Positions 9,735 through 17,288 of a DNA stretch of 28,333 bases are shown here, in pieces. Position numbers and translations under genes: made by a program. Origin of the DNA: Caryophanales bacterium UBA6768 (lineage in GTDB: Bacteria > Bacillota > Bacilli > Bacillales_D > Amphibacillaceae). Under the pieces are notes generated by a model. The model made no database searches and was not told where the DNA came from. It saw only the letters and a list, made by a program, of their open reading frames with translations. Each line of letters starts with the position of its first letter. Position 1 is the stretch's first letter. The stretch covers positions 428 to 28,760 of the forward strand of contig DKGO01000163.1 in the NCBI GenBank assembly GCA_002453315.1. The letters are read 5' to 3'.

Positions 9735-9764
9735 TTGATAACGATTCTCATTATTGATTATAAT
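9735..9764 (+). promoter_or_regulatory. Sigma-A promoter overlapped by a Fur box
   Basis: The -35 TTGATA (9735-9740) and -10 TATAAT (9759-9764) are separated by 18 bp. Positions 9737-9755 match the 19-bp Fur consensus GATAATGATAATCATTATC at 15 of 19 positions and cover the -35 element and part of the spacer. Fur with iron would block this promoter, so the flavodoxin should be made under iron starvation. Confidence 0.75.
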
Positions 9765-9786
9765 ATAAAGAGATGGAGGGATTTTC

Positions 9787-10257
9787 ATGGGGAAAATTTT
9801 AATGGTTTACGCTAGCTTATCTGGAAATACAGAAATGGTGACAGATATCATTGAAGATAATCTCCAGCAATTAGGCCATGAAGTTGAAGTAAAATCATTT
9901 GATTTTGATGTCATAGAAATGGATGAAATCGCCAATTATGATGCTGTCCTCGTTGGTACTTATACGTGGGATGATGGTGAACTCCCTTACGAGGCGGAAG
10001 ACTTTTATATCGACTTAGAGGACGTCAATATAGATGGGAAAATTTTTGGAGCATATGGTTCCGCAGATTCATTTTATGATACATTCGGTCTGGCCATCGA
10101 TTTAATGGCAGATCGGGCGAGGAATCTTGGGGCAAATGTGCTCGAGGAGCGGTTGAAAGTAGACTTAACACCAGATGGTGATGATGAGGTGCGTTGCGCA
10201 AATTACGCAAAAAAAATTTCACAAATGATTGAAGAAAAAAATAAAGTTTCAGCATAA
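9787..10257 (+). CDS. Flavodoxin (short-chain, YkuN/YkuP type)
   Basis: A 156-aa FMN-binding electron carrier. The phosphate-binding loop SLSGNTE is at residues 10-16, and the usual flavodoxin order follows: YDAVLVGTYTWDDGELP around the isoalloxazine ring, then GKIFGAYGSADSFYDTFGLAID. The protein is very acidic, as expected for a redox partner surface. The start has a strong ribosome binding site (atggaggg). A Fur-box promoter upstream and an intrinsic terminator just after the gene make it a single-gene iron-responsive unit. In Bacillus, such flavodoxins replace ferredoxin when iron is scarce. Confidence 0.93.
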   Translation: MGKILMVYASLSGNTEMVTDIIEDNLQQLGHEVEVKSFDFDVIEMDEIANYDAVLVGTYTWDDGELPYEAEDFYIDLEDVNIDGKIFGAYGSADSFYDTFGLAIDLMADRARNLGANVLEERLKVDLTPDGDDEVRCANYAKKISQMIEEKNKVSA

Positions 10258-10273
10258 TGTTGTGTCAAATTTC

Positions 10274-10305
10274 CCCTAGGACAGTTTGTCTTCTAGGGTT
10301 TTTTT
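10274..10305 (+). terminator. Intrinsic terminator after flavodoxin
   Basis: CCCTAG (10274-10279) pairs with CTAGGG (10293-10298), with an inner GACA/TGTC stem, followed by a run of seven T. Confidence 0.92.
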
Positions 10306-10383
10306 AATTGCTTAATCAATTGATTTTGTTCCGCTTTCCTTCTATACTTTTGGCAAATGACAGATGGACGGGGGAATAAAAAT

Positions 10384-10863
10384 ATGGTAAATCCATTGAA
10401 AAAATCAGCGCAAAAAGTGCAAGATTTATTACTGGAAAAAGGCTTCGAAAATCAAGTTGTCGAGCTACCAAGTAGTACAAGAACTGCCCAAGAAGCAGCA
10501 GATGCTATCGGGTGTAACATTGCTCAAATAGGAAAATCAATCGTTTTTCGTTTTGTAGATTCTGGTAGGCCGTTACTTGTCGTTGCAAGTGGAGTCAATC
10601 GAATTGACGATAAGCGGTTGGGTGGCGAATTAGGAGAAAAATTAGGAAAGGCAGATGCCAATTTCGTTCGCGAGTCTACCGGCTTTGCCATTGGTGGTGT
10701 CCCTCCCATCGGGCATGCGAATCCAGTGCAAGTCATTATCGACGAAGACTTATTTAAGTACGATGAAATTTGGGTTGCGGCCGGTCATGCGATGGCAGTA
10801 TTTCCGTTAACACCCGATGAACTTGTTAACCTCACAGCCGGCGAGGTCATGACAGTTAAATAA
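10384..10863 (+). CDS. YbaK/EbsC-family aminoacyl-tRNA deacylase-like protein
   Basis: A 159-aa protein of the YbaK/ProX fold, whose members hydrolyse mischarged tRNAs such as Cys-tRNA(Pro). Visible family features are the region VVELPSSTRTAQEAADAIGC, then IGKSIVF with the conserved lysine, and the glycine-rich FAIGGVPPIGH segment near the C-terminus. An in-frame ATG lies at 10357 without a ribosome binding site; ATG 10384 follows gggggaat and gives the usual family length. It stands alone between two terminators. The exact substrate tRNA cannot be read from sequence. Confidence 0.87.
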   Translation: MVNPLKKSAQKVQDLLLEKGFENQVVELPSSTRTAQEAADAIGCNIAQIGKSIVFRFVDSGRPLLVVASGVNRIDDKRLGGELGEKLGKADANFVRESTGFAIGGVPPIGHANPVQVIIDEDLFKYDEIWVAAGHAMAVFPLTPDELVNLTAGEVMTVK

Positions 10864-10875
10864 AGTAAGCGGTGC

Positions 10876-10900
10876 GCGCCGGGAAATCCGGCGCTTATTT
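10876..10900 (+). terminator. GC-rich terminator hairpin after the YbaK-like gene
   Basis: GCGCCGG (10876-10882), a five-base loop, then CCGGCGC (10888-10894), followed by ttattt. A 7-bp perfect stem with a modest T tract. Confidence 0.75.
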
Positions 10901-10945
10901 GAGTAAATAATAGACGGGAAAATTTAAATTTGCTCTGCGCATGCG

Positions 10946-11540
10946 AGAATCATGAATAAAAACGGAAATCTAAGACGCGCTCCCTCCGCGCATGCGAGAA
11001 TCATGAATAAAAACGGAAATGTGGGACGCGCTCCCTCCGCGCATGCGAGAATCATGAATGAAAACGGAAATGTGGGACGCGCTCCCTCCGCGCGTGCTAG
11101 AATCATGAATGAAAATGGAAATCTAGGACGCGCTCCCTCCGCGCGTGCTAGAATCATGAATGAAAATGGAAATCTAAGACGCGCTCCCCCCGCGCATGCG
11201 AGAATCATGAATAAAAACGGAAATCTAATACGCGCTCCCTCCGCGCGTGCTAGAATCATGAATGAAAATGGAAATCTAAGACGCGCTCCCTCCGCGCGTG
11301 CTAGATTCGCGAATAAAAACGGAAATCTAAGACGCGCTCCCTCCGCGCGTGCTAGAATCACGAATGAAAACGGAAATGTGGGACGCGCCCCCTCCGCGCA
11401 TGCAAGAATCATGAATAAAAACAGAAATCTAAGACGCGCTCCCTCCGCGCGTGCTCGAATCATGAATAAAAACAGAAATCTAAGACGCGCTCCCTCCGCG
11501 CGTGCTAGAATCACGAATAAAAACAGAATCCCAAGACGCG
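10946..11540. repeat. Twelve-copy 51-bp tandem repeat array with internal stem-loop
   Basis: Twelve units start every 51 bp from 10946 (10997, 11048 ... 11507); the last one degenerates, and a partial unit lies just before the first. Each unit has an AT-rich half (atgaataaaaacggaaat) and a GC-rich half in which ACGCGC and GCGCGT pair across the loop tccctcc. In several copies the right arm is GCGCAT, which keeps a G-U wobble on the minus strand. Because 51 is divisible by three, both strands stay open for about 200 codons. Those frames have no ribosome binding site and read as low-complexity repeats, so I treat them as non-coding. It lies between the YbaK-like gene and the 3' end of the NERD gene. 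Confidence 0.92.
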
Positions 11541-11553
11541 CTTTCTTAAATAA

Positions 11554-12486
11554 TTAATCAAACTGATAATAAGTTAATTGGCTCTTACTTACCAATTTCA
11601 TATACTTCTTTAATATTCTTCTAACACTGTTGCGTGGCAGTTCCCCCCCAGACCATTCAAAAATCCGACTCACTGTCACCTTCTCATCTGGAAACAACAA
11701 ACTATATTCCACGACATGACGCATCACGACTGAATTAATACCTTCAGCACTACCGCAATGAGAGCAGACGGACCGCTTATACCCAATCAATTTCATCCCC
11801 CCGTCACACCGGAAACAAACGAGTCCTTTTCTCATAGAATCAAATTCATATTCAGGTAATCGAACAAATCGGCTCTCATCCATATGCCTGTCCAATAAAA
11901 TTTTCGCAAACTTAACGTGCCTTTGCCCTAAACGGGTTCGACTTCTAGAATTGTTCAATGATTGGATAAATCGACGTAATTGCGGTCGATAGATAACCGG
12001 AAGCTTCATCGGAGCATTCTATAAGAAAAATTCATCATGTACAAATACGACATACGACCGCACAGGGGCATCCATACGAAAATCCCGCATCAGTCGTTCT
12101 AACAAATAATGCGATCGTTCCAATTGCAACAATGGATTTCGTATTTCGGACTTTGTCGCACCAGAAAACCACTTATCATTCTTAAGATAAAAGTCGCCTT
12201 CATAATTTTTCACTTCAATTAAATAAACTGTTTCAGGGAAAATGAGTAAACAATCAATTTGGAAGGTTGTTCCATTTGCAGTGAGGAGTAAATCAAACAA
12301 AATGATGCAATCTGAGGATAATCGCTGTTTCAGTATTTGGTAAAATTTCCTCTCCCCCAAATACCCTTTCGTTGCATTGTCATATGCACGAGAAAAATCA
12401 TTTGACAACAGCATCCTCCTTCGCAAGTAACGCAACAATTGCAGTTCCGACGAAGGTAAAGGTTGCTTATATAATTGTAATCCCAT
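11554..12486 (-). pseudogene. NERD-domain nuclease-related protein, split by an in-frame amber codon
   Basis: One reading frame on the minus strand is broken by a single TAG at 12021-12019. The upstream part (12486 down to 12022, 155 aa) carries the NERD domain: YLGERKFYQILKQRL, then IDCLLIFPETVYLIEVKNYEG with the nuclease-like D...E-x-K core. The downstream part (11554-12018) continues without a shift, with a four-cysteine zinc ribbon (CFRC and CSHC) and a helical tail. The junction reads EFFL-stop-NAPMKLP; relatives commonly have a tyrosine here, and TAT or TAC to TAG is one substitution. The gene starts at an ATG with a strong ribosome binding site (aaggaggg). The second half could start at an internal ATG (12009). 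Either a recent pseudogene, two expressed pieces, or a sequencing error. Confidence 0.82.
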
Positions 12487-12648
12487 TTATTCCCTCCTTT
12501 TTGTCTATTATACAACAAAAATTCCCGAAACAGGTTAAAAACCCCCAAAGACTATGTTGTCCCACTTCTACACCCCCTTTCAAACTACACAACTCTCCCC
12601 TCCGAAATTCCACATCTTCGCCACAAATCCCCCAATTCCCCACACGAA

Positions 12649-12666
12649 AAGTGATTTACATCACTT
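12649..12666. promoter_or_regulatory. Crp/Fnr-type operator upstream of the formate/nitrite transporter
   Basis: A perfect dyad AAGTGAT-N4-ATCACTT. It fits the Fnr/Crp family half-site pattern (GTGA-N6-TCAC). Its centre is about 40 bp upstream of the start expected from the AT-rich -10 candidate TATTAT at 12684-12689, the usual spacing for activation. This suggests induction without oxygen. Confidence 0.6.
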
Positions 12667-12734
12667 ATCACCCTATCCAAAAATATTATCATTTAAAATA
12701 CATACAAAAAACATCATAGATAGGGGATACATCA

Positions 12735-13562
12735 TTGGATTACGTCAAACCAACAACCGTCGTACAAGAAATCGCCACAGCTGGAAAAAATAAAGCACAG
12801 CTAACCGTCGCAGAAATTCTCATTAAGGCTATTCTCTCAGGTGCTTTTTTAGGCTATGCCACAACACTAGCTTTTACCGGTGCCACCCAAACCGGTTTTG
12901 ATATTGTCGGAGCCATTATTTTCCCGACAGGGTTCGTCATGATTTTATTACTGAATCTCGAGCTCGTCACGGGCTCTTTTGCTATCATCCCAATCGCAGT
13001 ATTACGTAAAAAAACGAACATATCATTAATGCTTCGTAATTTCTTCTGGGCATTTCTTGGCAATTTAATCGGTAGCCTTTTCTATGCAGGTTTATTCGTC
13101 ATTTATGTCACCCAATTTGGCAACGCCGACATTACTGACTCACTTATTGCTCAAAAAATTATTGCTGTTGCAGAAAGTAAAACAATCGTATATCAAGCGA
13201 TTGGATCAGATGGATTGGTCGTCTTATTCGTCAAAGCACTTCTTTGCAACTGGATGGTCACACTCGGGGCCGTCATGGCCTTTACATCCAAATCAACCGT
13301 TGGAAAAATTGCTGCCATGTGGATTCCCGTCTTCATATTTTTCGCACAAGGATTCGAACACGCTGTCGTCAACATGTTTGCGATACCAGCTGGTATGATG
13401 CTCGGAGCCAACATCACGATGGCTGACTGGTGGCTCTGGAATCAAATTCCCGTCACCATCGGTAATTTCTTGGCTGGATTTCTATTCACTGCCCTAGCCT
13501 TACATTACGTAACAAAAAATGACCTACCAGCCCATCATGCAAAAATAAAAAAAGTGAGTTAA
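12735..13562 (+). CDS. Formate/nitrite transporter (FNT family, FocA/NirC/YrhG-like)
   Basis: A 275-aa polytopic membrane channel for formate or nitrite. Six hydrophobic helices can be followed, with the family segments GAFLGYATTLAF, FPTGFVMILLLNLELVTGSF, the loop LCNWMVTLGAVMAF, and GFEHAVVNMFAIPAGMMLG. The TTG start at 12735 has aggggat seven bases before it. FNT proteins form pentamers in the cytoplasmic membrane. The Fnr-like site upstream fits anaerobic use in fermentation or nitrite handling. No formate dehydrogenase or nitrite reductase gene is nearby, so the substrate cannot be chosen. Confidence 0.93.
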   Translation: MDYVKPTTVVQEIATAGKNKAQLTVAEILIKAILSGAFLGYATTLAFTGATQTGFDIVGAIIFPTGFVMILLLNLELVTGSFAIIPIAVLRKKTNISLMLRNFFWAFLGNLIGSLFYAGLFVIYVTQFGNADITDSLIAQKIIAVAESKTIVYQAIGSDGLVVLFVKALLCNWMVTLGAVMAFTSKSTVGKIAAMWIPVFIFFAQGFEHAVVNMFAIPAGMMLGANITMADWWLWNQIPVTIGNFLAGFLFTALALHYVTKNDLPAHHAKIKKVS

Positions 13563-13569
13563 CTATATG

Positions 13570-13600
13570 TGGGTGGACGATGAACGAGGGGGTCCACCCA
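13570..13600 (+). terminator. Hairpin between the FNT and DMT transporter genes
   Basis: TGGGTGGAC (13570-13578) pairs perfectly with GTCCACCCA (13592-13600) across a 13-nt loop. There is no T tract after it, so it may be a weak terminator or an RNA-stabilising stem. Confidence 0.5.
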
Positions 13601-13686
13601 TCCCCATTACATCTGCAAATGAATTGCACACTCCATTCGCTCCTGTTATGCTCAAATAAATATCACATCCAAAGGAGCACTACCCA

Positions 13687-14583
13687 TTGAACGAACCTTT
13701 AAAAAATAAATTAACTAACTTGCTACTTATCCTTATCATTACGATTATTTGGGGCTTAGCATGGGTATATATGAAATTAATTTTACAATATATGAGCCCC
13801 TTCACATTTACCGCAATCCGATTTTTCATCGGTGCTATCGTTCTCTTAATCGTCGTCATAATTTTTAAACAAGGTATTCCGAAAAAAGCACAATGGCTAT
13901 CACTCGCCATCATCGGCCTGTTCCAAACTGCCATCGTATTTTGTCTTGTCATGTATTCATTACAATTTATCGAAGCGGGCAAATCATCCGTCCTTTTATT
14001 TTCGATGCCTATTTGGAGTGCCATTCTCGCAGTCAAATTTCTCGGTGAAAAGATTTCCCCGTTAAAATTGCTCGGACTCATCATCGGGCTCGTTGGATTA
14101 TTAACCATTATCGGTTGGGATATTTGGACAAATCAAAGCCAAGAGATTATCATCGGTGAAATATTAATTACTTTAGCCGCCATTTCTTGGTCAATTTCAA
14201 ATGTCTATTATCGTCTCAAACTCCAAAGCATTCCCCCAACTCAAATGACAGCTTTTCAAATGTTGTTTGGAACAATCGCCATCATCTTTGTGGCAGTCAT
14301 TAAAGAATGGGGAGAACCAATCATCATCAATGGGGAGAGTATATTTTACATTCTGTTCACCGGGGTACTAGCATCTGCTGTCGCCTACACACTTTGGTTT
14401 ATCGTCCTAACTAAAATTGATGTCGCCACAGCAACAATTTCAACGATGCTCGTACCTGTTTTCGGCTTAACATTTAGCAGTCTCATCATCGATGAAAAAA
14501 TGAACCCTTCCGTTATCATTGGGTCATTATTAATCATTTCGGGGATCATTATTGCTCAATTATCCAATCGAAAAAACAGATAA
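13687..14583 (+). CDS. DMT-superfamily transporter with two EamA domains
   Basis: A 298-aa membrane protein with about ten hydrophobic helices in two homologous halves (EamA repeats). The first half has IIWGLAWVYMKLIL and the second AAISWSISNVYYRLK, the usual Trp-containing starts of EamA units. EamA proteins typically export metabolites such as amino acids, but the substrate cannot be told here. The TTG start at 13687 has aaaggagc before it. No terminator with a T tract separates it from the preceding transporter, so partial co-transcription is possible. Confidence 0.9.
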   Translation: MNEPLKNKLTNLLLILIITIIWGLAWVYMKLILQYMSPFTFTAIRFFIGAIVLLIVVIIFKQGIPKKAQWLSLAIIGLFQTAIVFCLVMYSLQFIEAGKSSVLLFSMPIWSAILAVKFLGEKISPLKLLGLIIGLVGLLTIIGWDIWTNQSQEIIIGEILITLAAISWSISNVYYRLKLQSIPPTQMTAFQMLFGTIAIIFVAVIKEWGEPIIINGESIFYILFTGVLASAVAYTLWFIVLTKIDVATATISTMLVPVFGLTFSSLIIDEKMNPSVIIGSLLIISGIIIAQLSNRKNR

Positions 14584-14661
14584 AATAACTAGGGTAATTT
14601 GATAAATCCCAGCCTATTCACTAAAAAGTCACAAAAATAGGACAAAAGTGATAAAAAATAT

Positions 14662-14688
14662 TAAACAATAAAAAAATCCCGCCGATAT
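14662..14688 (+). promoter_or_regulatory. Sigma-D (FliA-type) promoter of flagellin
   Basis: TAAA (14662-14665), exactly 15 bases, then GCCGATAT (14681-14688): a perfect match to the Bacillus sigma-D consensus. It lies about 55 bp before the flagellin start and links this gene to the late flagellar regulon. Confidence 0.93.
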
Positions 14689-14741
14689 TATAAATAGGCC
14701 ACAAGGATGTGACCTAAAAAATACAAGGAGGTAGATTGATT

Positions 14742-16139
14742 ATGATTATCAATCACAACATTTCGGCGATTAACACACATCGTCAAATGGGAGCAAACAA
14801 TAATGCGGTTTCGAAATCATTGGAGAAACTTTCTTCAGGATTTCAAATTAACCGGGCAGGAGATGATGCAGCAGGGCTAGCCATATCCGAGAAAATGCGT
14901 GCACAAATTCGTGGGCTTGACATGGCTCAGAAAAACGCACAAGACGGAATCAGCCTCATTCAAACAGCAGAAGGAGCACTACAAGAAACACATTCTATCT
15001 TACAAAGAATGCGTGAATTAGCTGTTCAATCAGCGAGTGATACAAACGAATCAGAAGTTGACCGTGCGGCAATGCAGGCAGAGTTGGAACAATTAGTAGC
15101 AGAGATTAATCAAACTGCTGAACGAACTGAATTCAACACCCAAAGATTAATTGATGGTAGTTTCAATAACAAAGTATTCCATATTGGTGCGAACCAAGGA
15201 CAAAACATTAACGTAAATATTGCGGGAATGGATGCTAATGGTATTGGCTTAAATGCGTCATTTACAGTTGAAGTACCTACGGAATTTGAACGTTTCAGCG
15301 AAATATCAGGTGTTTCCCATGGGGATGTTGACGGATTACAACAATTACCTAGTGGAATTACTAGTGGAACATTTGATGTTCTCGAAGATGACGGTGTTAT
15401 CGTTGCAATAAAAGCAGGCGACGGAGAGTACTATGCTATAGAGGAAATTGAATTATCAAATAGTGGTGGTAGTTTAGTAATTGATGGAACCTCTGGTGCT
15501 AACCCATTTGAATTTGATTTAGATGAAACCATCACAAAAACGCAATTCTATGATGGAAAACATACAATTACAGTGAGTAGCGGAAGTGCCACATCGGGGA
15601 CGGCTATTAGTGGGCTTGATGTAACTAATCTTACAACAAGTGGAAACTACGACTTCAATATTCTATATGAAAGAGATGAAAATGGGGACCCAACTGCTGT
15701 CGCCATTGAAGCATCCGATGGCAACTTTTATGGGTTAGGTGATGTAACTATTGATTCAAATGGTGTTGTAACAGCTAATGGTGATGCATTTGAATACGAT
15801 GCGAATGCGCTATTAATGAGTGAGGAAAATATTAATGGGGTTGATATTTCGGAACGTGCACATGCAGATGCATCAATTAAAATTATTAATGATGCAATTA
15901 ATGTTGTTTCAACACAACGTGCGGAATTAGGAGCCATCCAAAACCGTCTAGAGCATACAATCAACAATTTAGGTGCATCAAGTGAGAACTTAACAGCTGC
16001 AGAATCACGTATTAGAGACGTTGATATGGCGAAGGAGATGATGGCGTTCACGAAGAACAGCATCTTAACTCAAGCAGCACAGGCAATGTTAGCTCAAGCA
16101 AATCAGGTTCCACAGGGAGTCTTACAACTTCTAGGATAA
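14742..16139 (+). CDS. hag: Flagellin (Hag), unspliced reading frame
   Basis: A 465-aa flagellin, the filament subunit exported by the flagellar type III system. The N-terminal D0/D1 domain (MIINHNISAINTHRQMG..., LSSGFQINRAGDDAAGLAISEKMRAQIRG) and the C-terminal domain (AESRIRDVDMAKEMMAFTKNSILTQAAQAMLAQANQVPQGVLQLLG) are canonical. The middle part (residues about 165-360) is variable. It holds two related modules near residues 209-265 and 301-352, each with the pattern G-x-[FY]-D ... VAI-[KE]-A-x-DG. An in-frame TTG at 14736 is ignored because ATG 14742 follows caaggaggt at the right distance. The frame ends at 16139, yet the transcript continues through a group I intron core and a second C-terminal exon before the terminator, so a spliced form with another C-terminus is possible. 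Confidence 0.95.
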   Translation: MIINHNISAINTHRQMGANNNAVSKSLEKLSSGFQINRAGDDAAGLAISEKMRAQIRGLDMAQKNAQDGISLIQTAEGALQETHSILQRMRELAVQSASDTNESEVDRAAMQAELEQLVAEINQTAERTEFNTQRLIDGSFNNKVFHIGANQGQNINVNIAGMDANGIGLNASFTVEVPTEFERFSEISGVSHGDVDGLQQLPSGITSGTFDVLEDDGVIVAIKAGDGEYYAIEEIELSNSGGSLVIDGTSGANPFEFDLDETITKTQFYDGKHTITVSSGSATSGTAISGLDVTNLTTSGNYDFNILYERDENGDPTAVAIEASDGNFYGLGDVTIDSNGVVTANGDAFEYDANALLMSEENINGVDISERAHADASIKIINDAINVVSTQRAELGAIQNRLEHTINNLGASSENLTAAESRIRDVDMAKEMMAFTKNSILTQAAQAMLAQANQVPQGVLQLLG

Positions 16140-16463
16140 TGATTTGACCGGGCGTCTAACTTAGTAATAGGTTAGAGCGATAACTGGGTGAATTGCTGGG
16201 ATATCCTAAAGCATTTTGTACTACAACGCAACTGGAAACAGTCAACGTGATAGTTTGAAAAACAAAATGATGTGACAATGGACAATCAGCAGCCCAGCAC
16301 CTGTAGGGAAACCTTGGTGAAGGTTCAACGACTAGAATGCACTGCCTAAAGCATATGCCATGGCAATGAGATTCGTAGGGTGATAAACTATCATTCGAAG
16401 CGCCCAGCCCCTAACAAATTTAGGGTGAAGATATAGTCTATTCTATCGTCGAAAGACATAGTG
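16110..16463 (+). ncRNA. Group I self-splicing intron (IA2-like) in the flagellin transcript
   Basis: The core resembles the phage T4 td intron and its helices can be paired by eye. P2: 16155-16160/16171-16176. P3: CTGGGTG 16184-16190 with CGCCCAG 16401-16407. P4: TGCTGGG 16194-16200 with CCCAGCA 16293-16299. P5 region: CATTTTGT with ACAAAATG. P7: GACTA 16330-16334 with TAGTC 16434-16438. P8: CCCTAA 16409-16414 with TTAGGG 16420-16425. P9: a GAAA tetraloop stem at 16443-16461. The conserved stretches ttcaacgacta and gaagatatagtc are both present. No endonuclease gene lies inside. The 3' end is probably G16463 (acatagtg, compare td acataatg) or G16461. The 5' end is not settled: U16109 (GGTT pairs with GACC at 16146-16149), U16089 or U16137. 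The core is near certain; the boundaries are my best guess. Confidence 0.9.
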
Positions 16464-16514
16464 GCTAAGCAAGCCAACCAAGTACCACAAGGTGTTTTAC
16501 AGTTATTACGTTAA
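16464..16514 (+). CDS. hag: Alternative C-terminal exon of flagellin downstream of the intron
   Basis: Sixteen codons and a stop (AKQANQVPQGVLQLLR) repeat the canonical flagellin C-terminus already present upstream of the intron (LAQANQVPQGVLQLLG), with different codons throughout. There is no start or ribosome binding site, so it can be expressed only by joining to the upstream exon. Splicing U16109 to 16464 would give QANQV-AKQANQV-PQGVLQLLR in frame, which is seven residues more than the unspliced product. U16089 to 16462 would give AM-LAKQANQV.... U16137 to 16462 would append the whole tail after the first C-terminus. All three are in frame. If the intron is dead, this is an exon relic. 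Confidence 0.75.
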   Translation, partial: AKQANQVPQGVLQLLR

Positions 16515-16529
16515 TAACAACGATGAGAG

Positions 16530-16562
16530 GAACCCTAGCAAAAATGTTAGGGTTCTTTTTTT
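16530..16562 (+). terminator. Intrinsic terminator of the flagellin transcript
   Basis: GAACCCTA (16530-16537) pairs with TAGGGTTC (16548-16555), extended by two more pairs around an AAAAAT loop, and is followed by eight T. It lies after the second C-terminal exon, which places intron and exon inside the flagellin transcription unit. Confidence 0.93.
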
Positions 16563-16626
16563 GATGTTCTTTATAATAATAGACTTTGTCCTATTTAATA
16601 ATAACCTTGATTTTCCTAAATTAACA

Positions 16627-16635
16627 TCCGATAAT
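16627..16635 (+). promoter_or_regulatory. Sigma-D-like -10 element before the glycosylation genes
   Basis: tCCGATAAt resembles the sigma-D -10 GCCGATAT. No TAAA is found at the right distance, so the -35 is weak or absent. The same nonamer stands before the yjfB-like gene at 24588. Confidence 0.35.
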
Positions 16636-16679
16636 ATAAATAGGAGAGACTTACTAGTTCAGTAGGAGGAGGCCATAAA

Positions 16680-17288
16680 ATGTTATTAAAATTTGAAAAT
16701 GGGGAAATTACGTTACCCCGTAATCATACTGCGTATAATATGGTAGTTGAAAAAGTGAATGATATTATTTCGAGGGAAAATATGATTTTTTCACATCTCA
16801 CAATTGATGATATTGATATTTATGAAAATCATGAAAATTATATATTAGATAGAATGAATGAAATCATGAAAATTGAAATCGTTGCCAAGTCCGTCAATGA
16901 AATGATTTGGGAGACAATGGAGTCAGTGAATAATTATTTAGAAAGAGCTATACCCGAATTAGAAAAGCTAAGTATGGATAGTTTTGAAGGATTCAAGAAA
17001 GGTACTTGGCAGGGAATTAAACAACTTGCGGATGGAATACAATGGATGTTACAATTTGGAGAATTTGTCAGACGCTCAAAGAAACACCCATACAACTGGG
17101 ATGAAATTAAAAGGGTTTTTAAAGAATGCGAAAGGTTATCTCCCGAATTGTTAGAAGCAGTAGAAACAAATGATCAAGTATTAATAACCGATTTAATCAG
17201 TTATGAAATTGTTCCTACATTCGAGGGATTAAAAATGCAAATAGAGAAATCATTAGAAAATAAGGAGCACCCTGACAATGTTAATTGA
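16680..17288 (+). CDS. Unknown 202-aa protein, coupled to maf
   Basis: I do not recognise this family. The product is acidic, helical and soluble, without signal peptide or membrane segment: MLLKFENGEITLPRNHTAYNMVVEKVND at the start, then a helical region with WETMESVNNYLERAIPELEKL and a GIKQLADGIQWMLQFGEFVRR segment. A very strong ribosome binding site (ggaggagg) precedes it and its end overlaps the start of maf by 11 nt, so the two are translationally coupled. This position right after flagellin suggests a partner of Maf or a flagellin-handling factor, but that is only inference from context. Confidence 0.85.
   Translation: MLLKFENGEITLPRNHTAYNMVVEKVNDIISRENMIFSHLTIDDIDIYENHENYILDRMNEIMKIEIVAKSVNEMIWETMESVNNYLERAIPELEKLSMDSFEGFKKGTWQGIKQLADGIQWMLQFGEFVRRSKKHPYNWDEIKRVFKECERLSPELLEAVETNDQVLITDLISYEIVPTFEGLKMQIEKSLENKEHPDNVN

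Noticed and set aside
10952..11557. A 201-codon frame on the plus strand and a 196-codon frame on the minus strand
   Set aside because: Both lie wholly in the 51-bp array and stay open only because 51 is divisible by three. No ribosome binding site, and the translations are a 17-residue repeat.
12019..12021. Amber codon as pyrrolysine or programmed readthrough in the NERD gene
   Set aside because: No pyl genes or readthrough context are visible; one substitution from a Tyr codon is simpler.
16140..16461. Group II intron or riboswitch downstream of flagellin
   Set aside because: No domain V/VI or reverse transcriptase; the P3-P9 pairings and the R/S-like stretches match a group I core directly.
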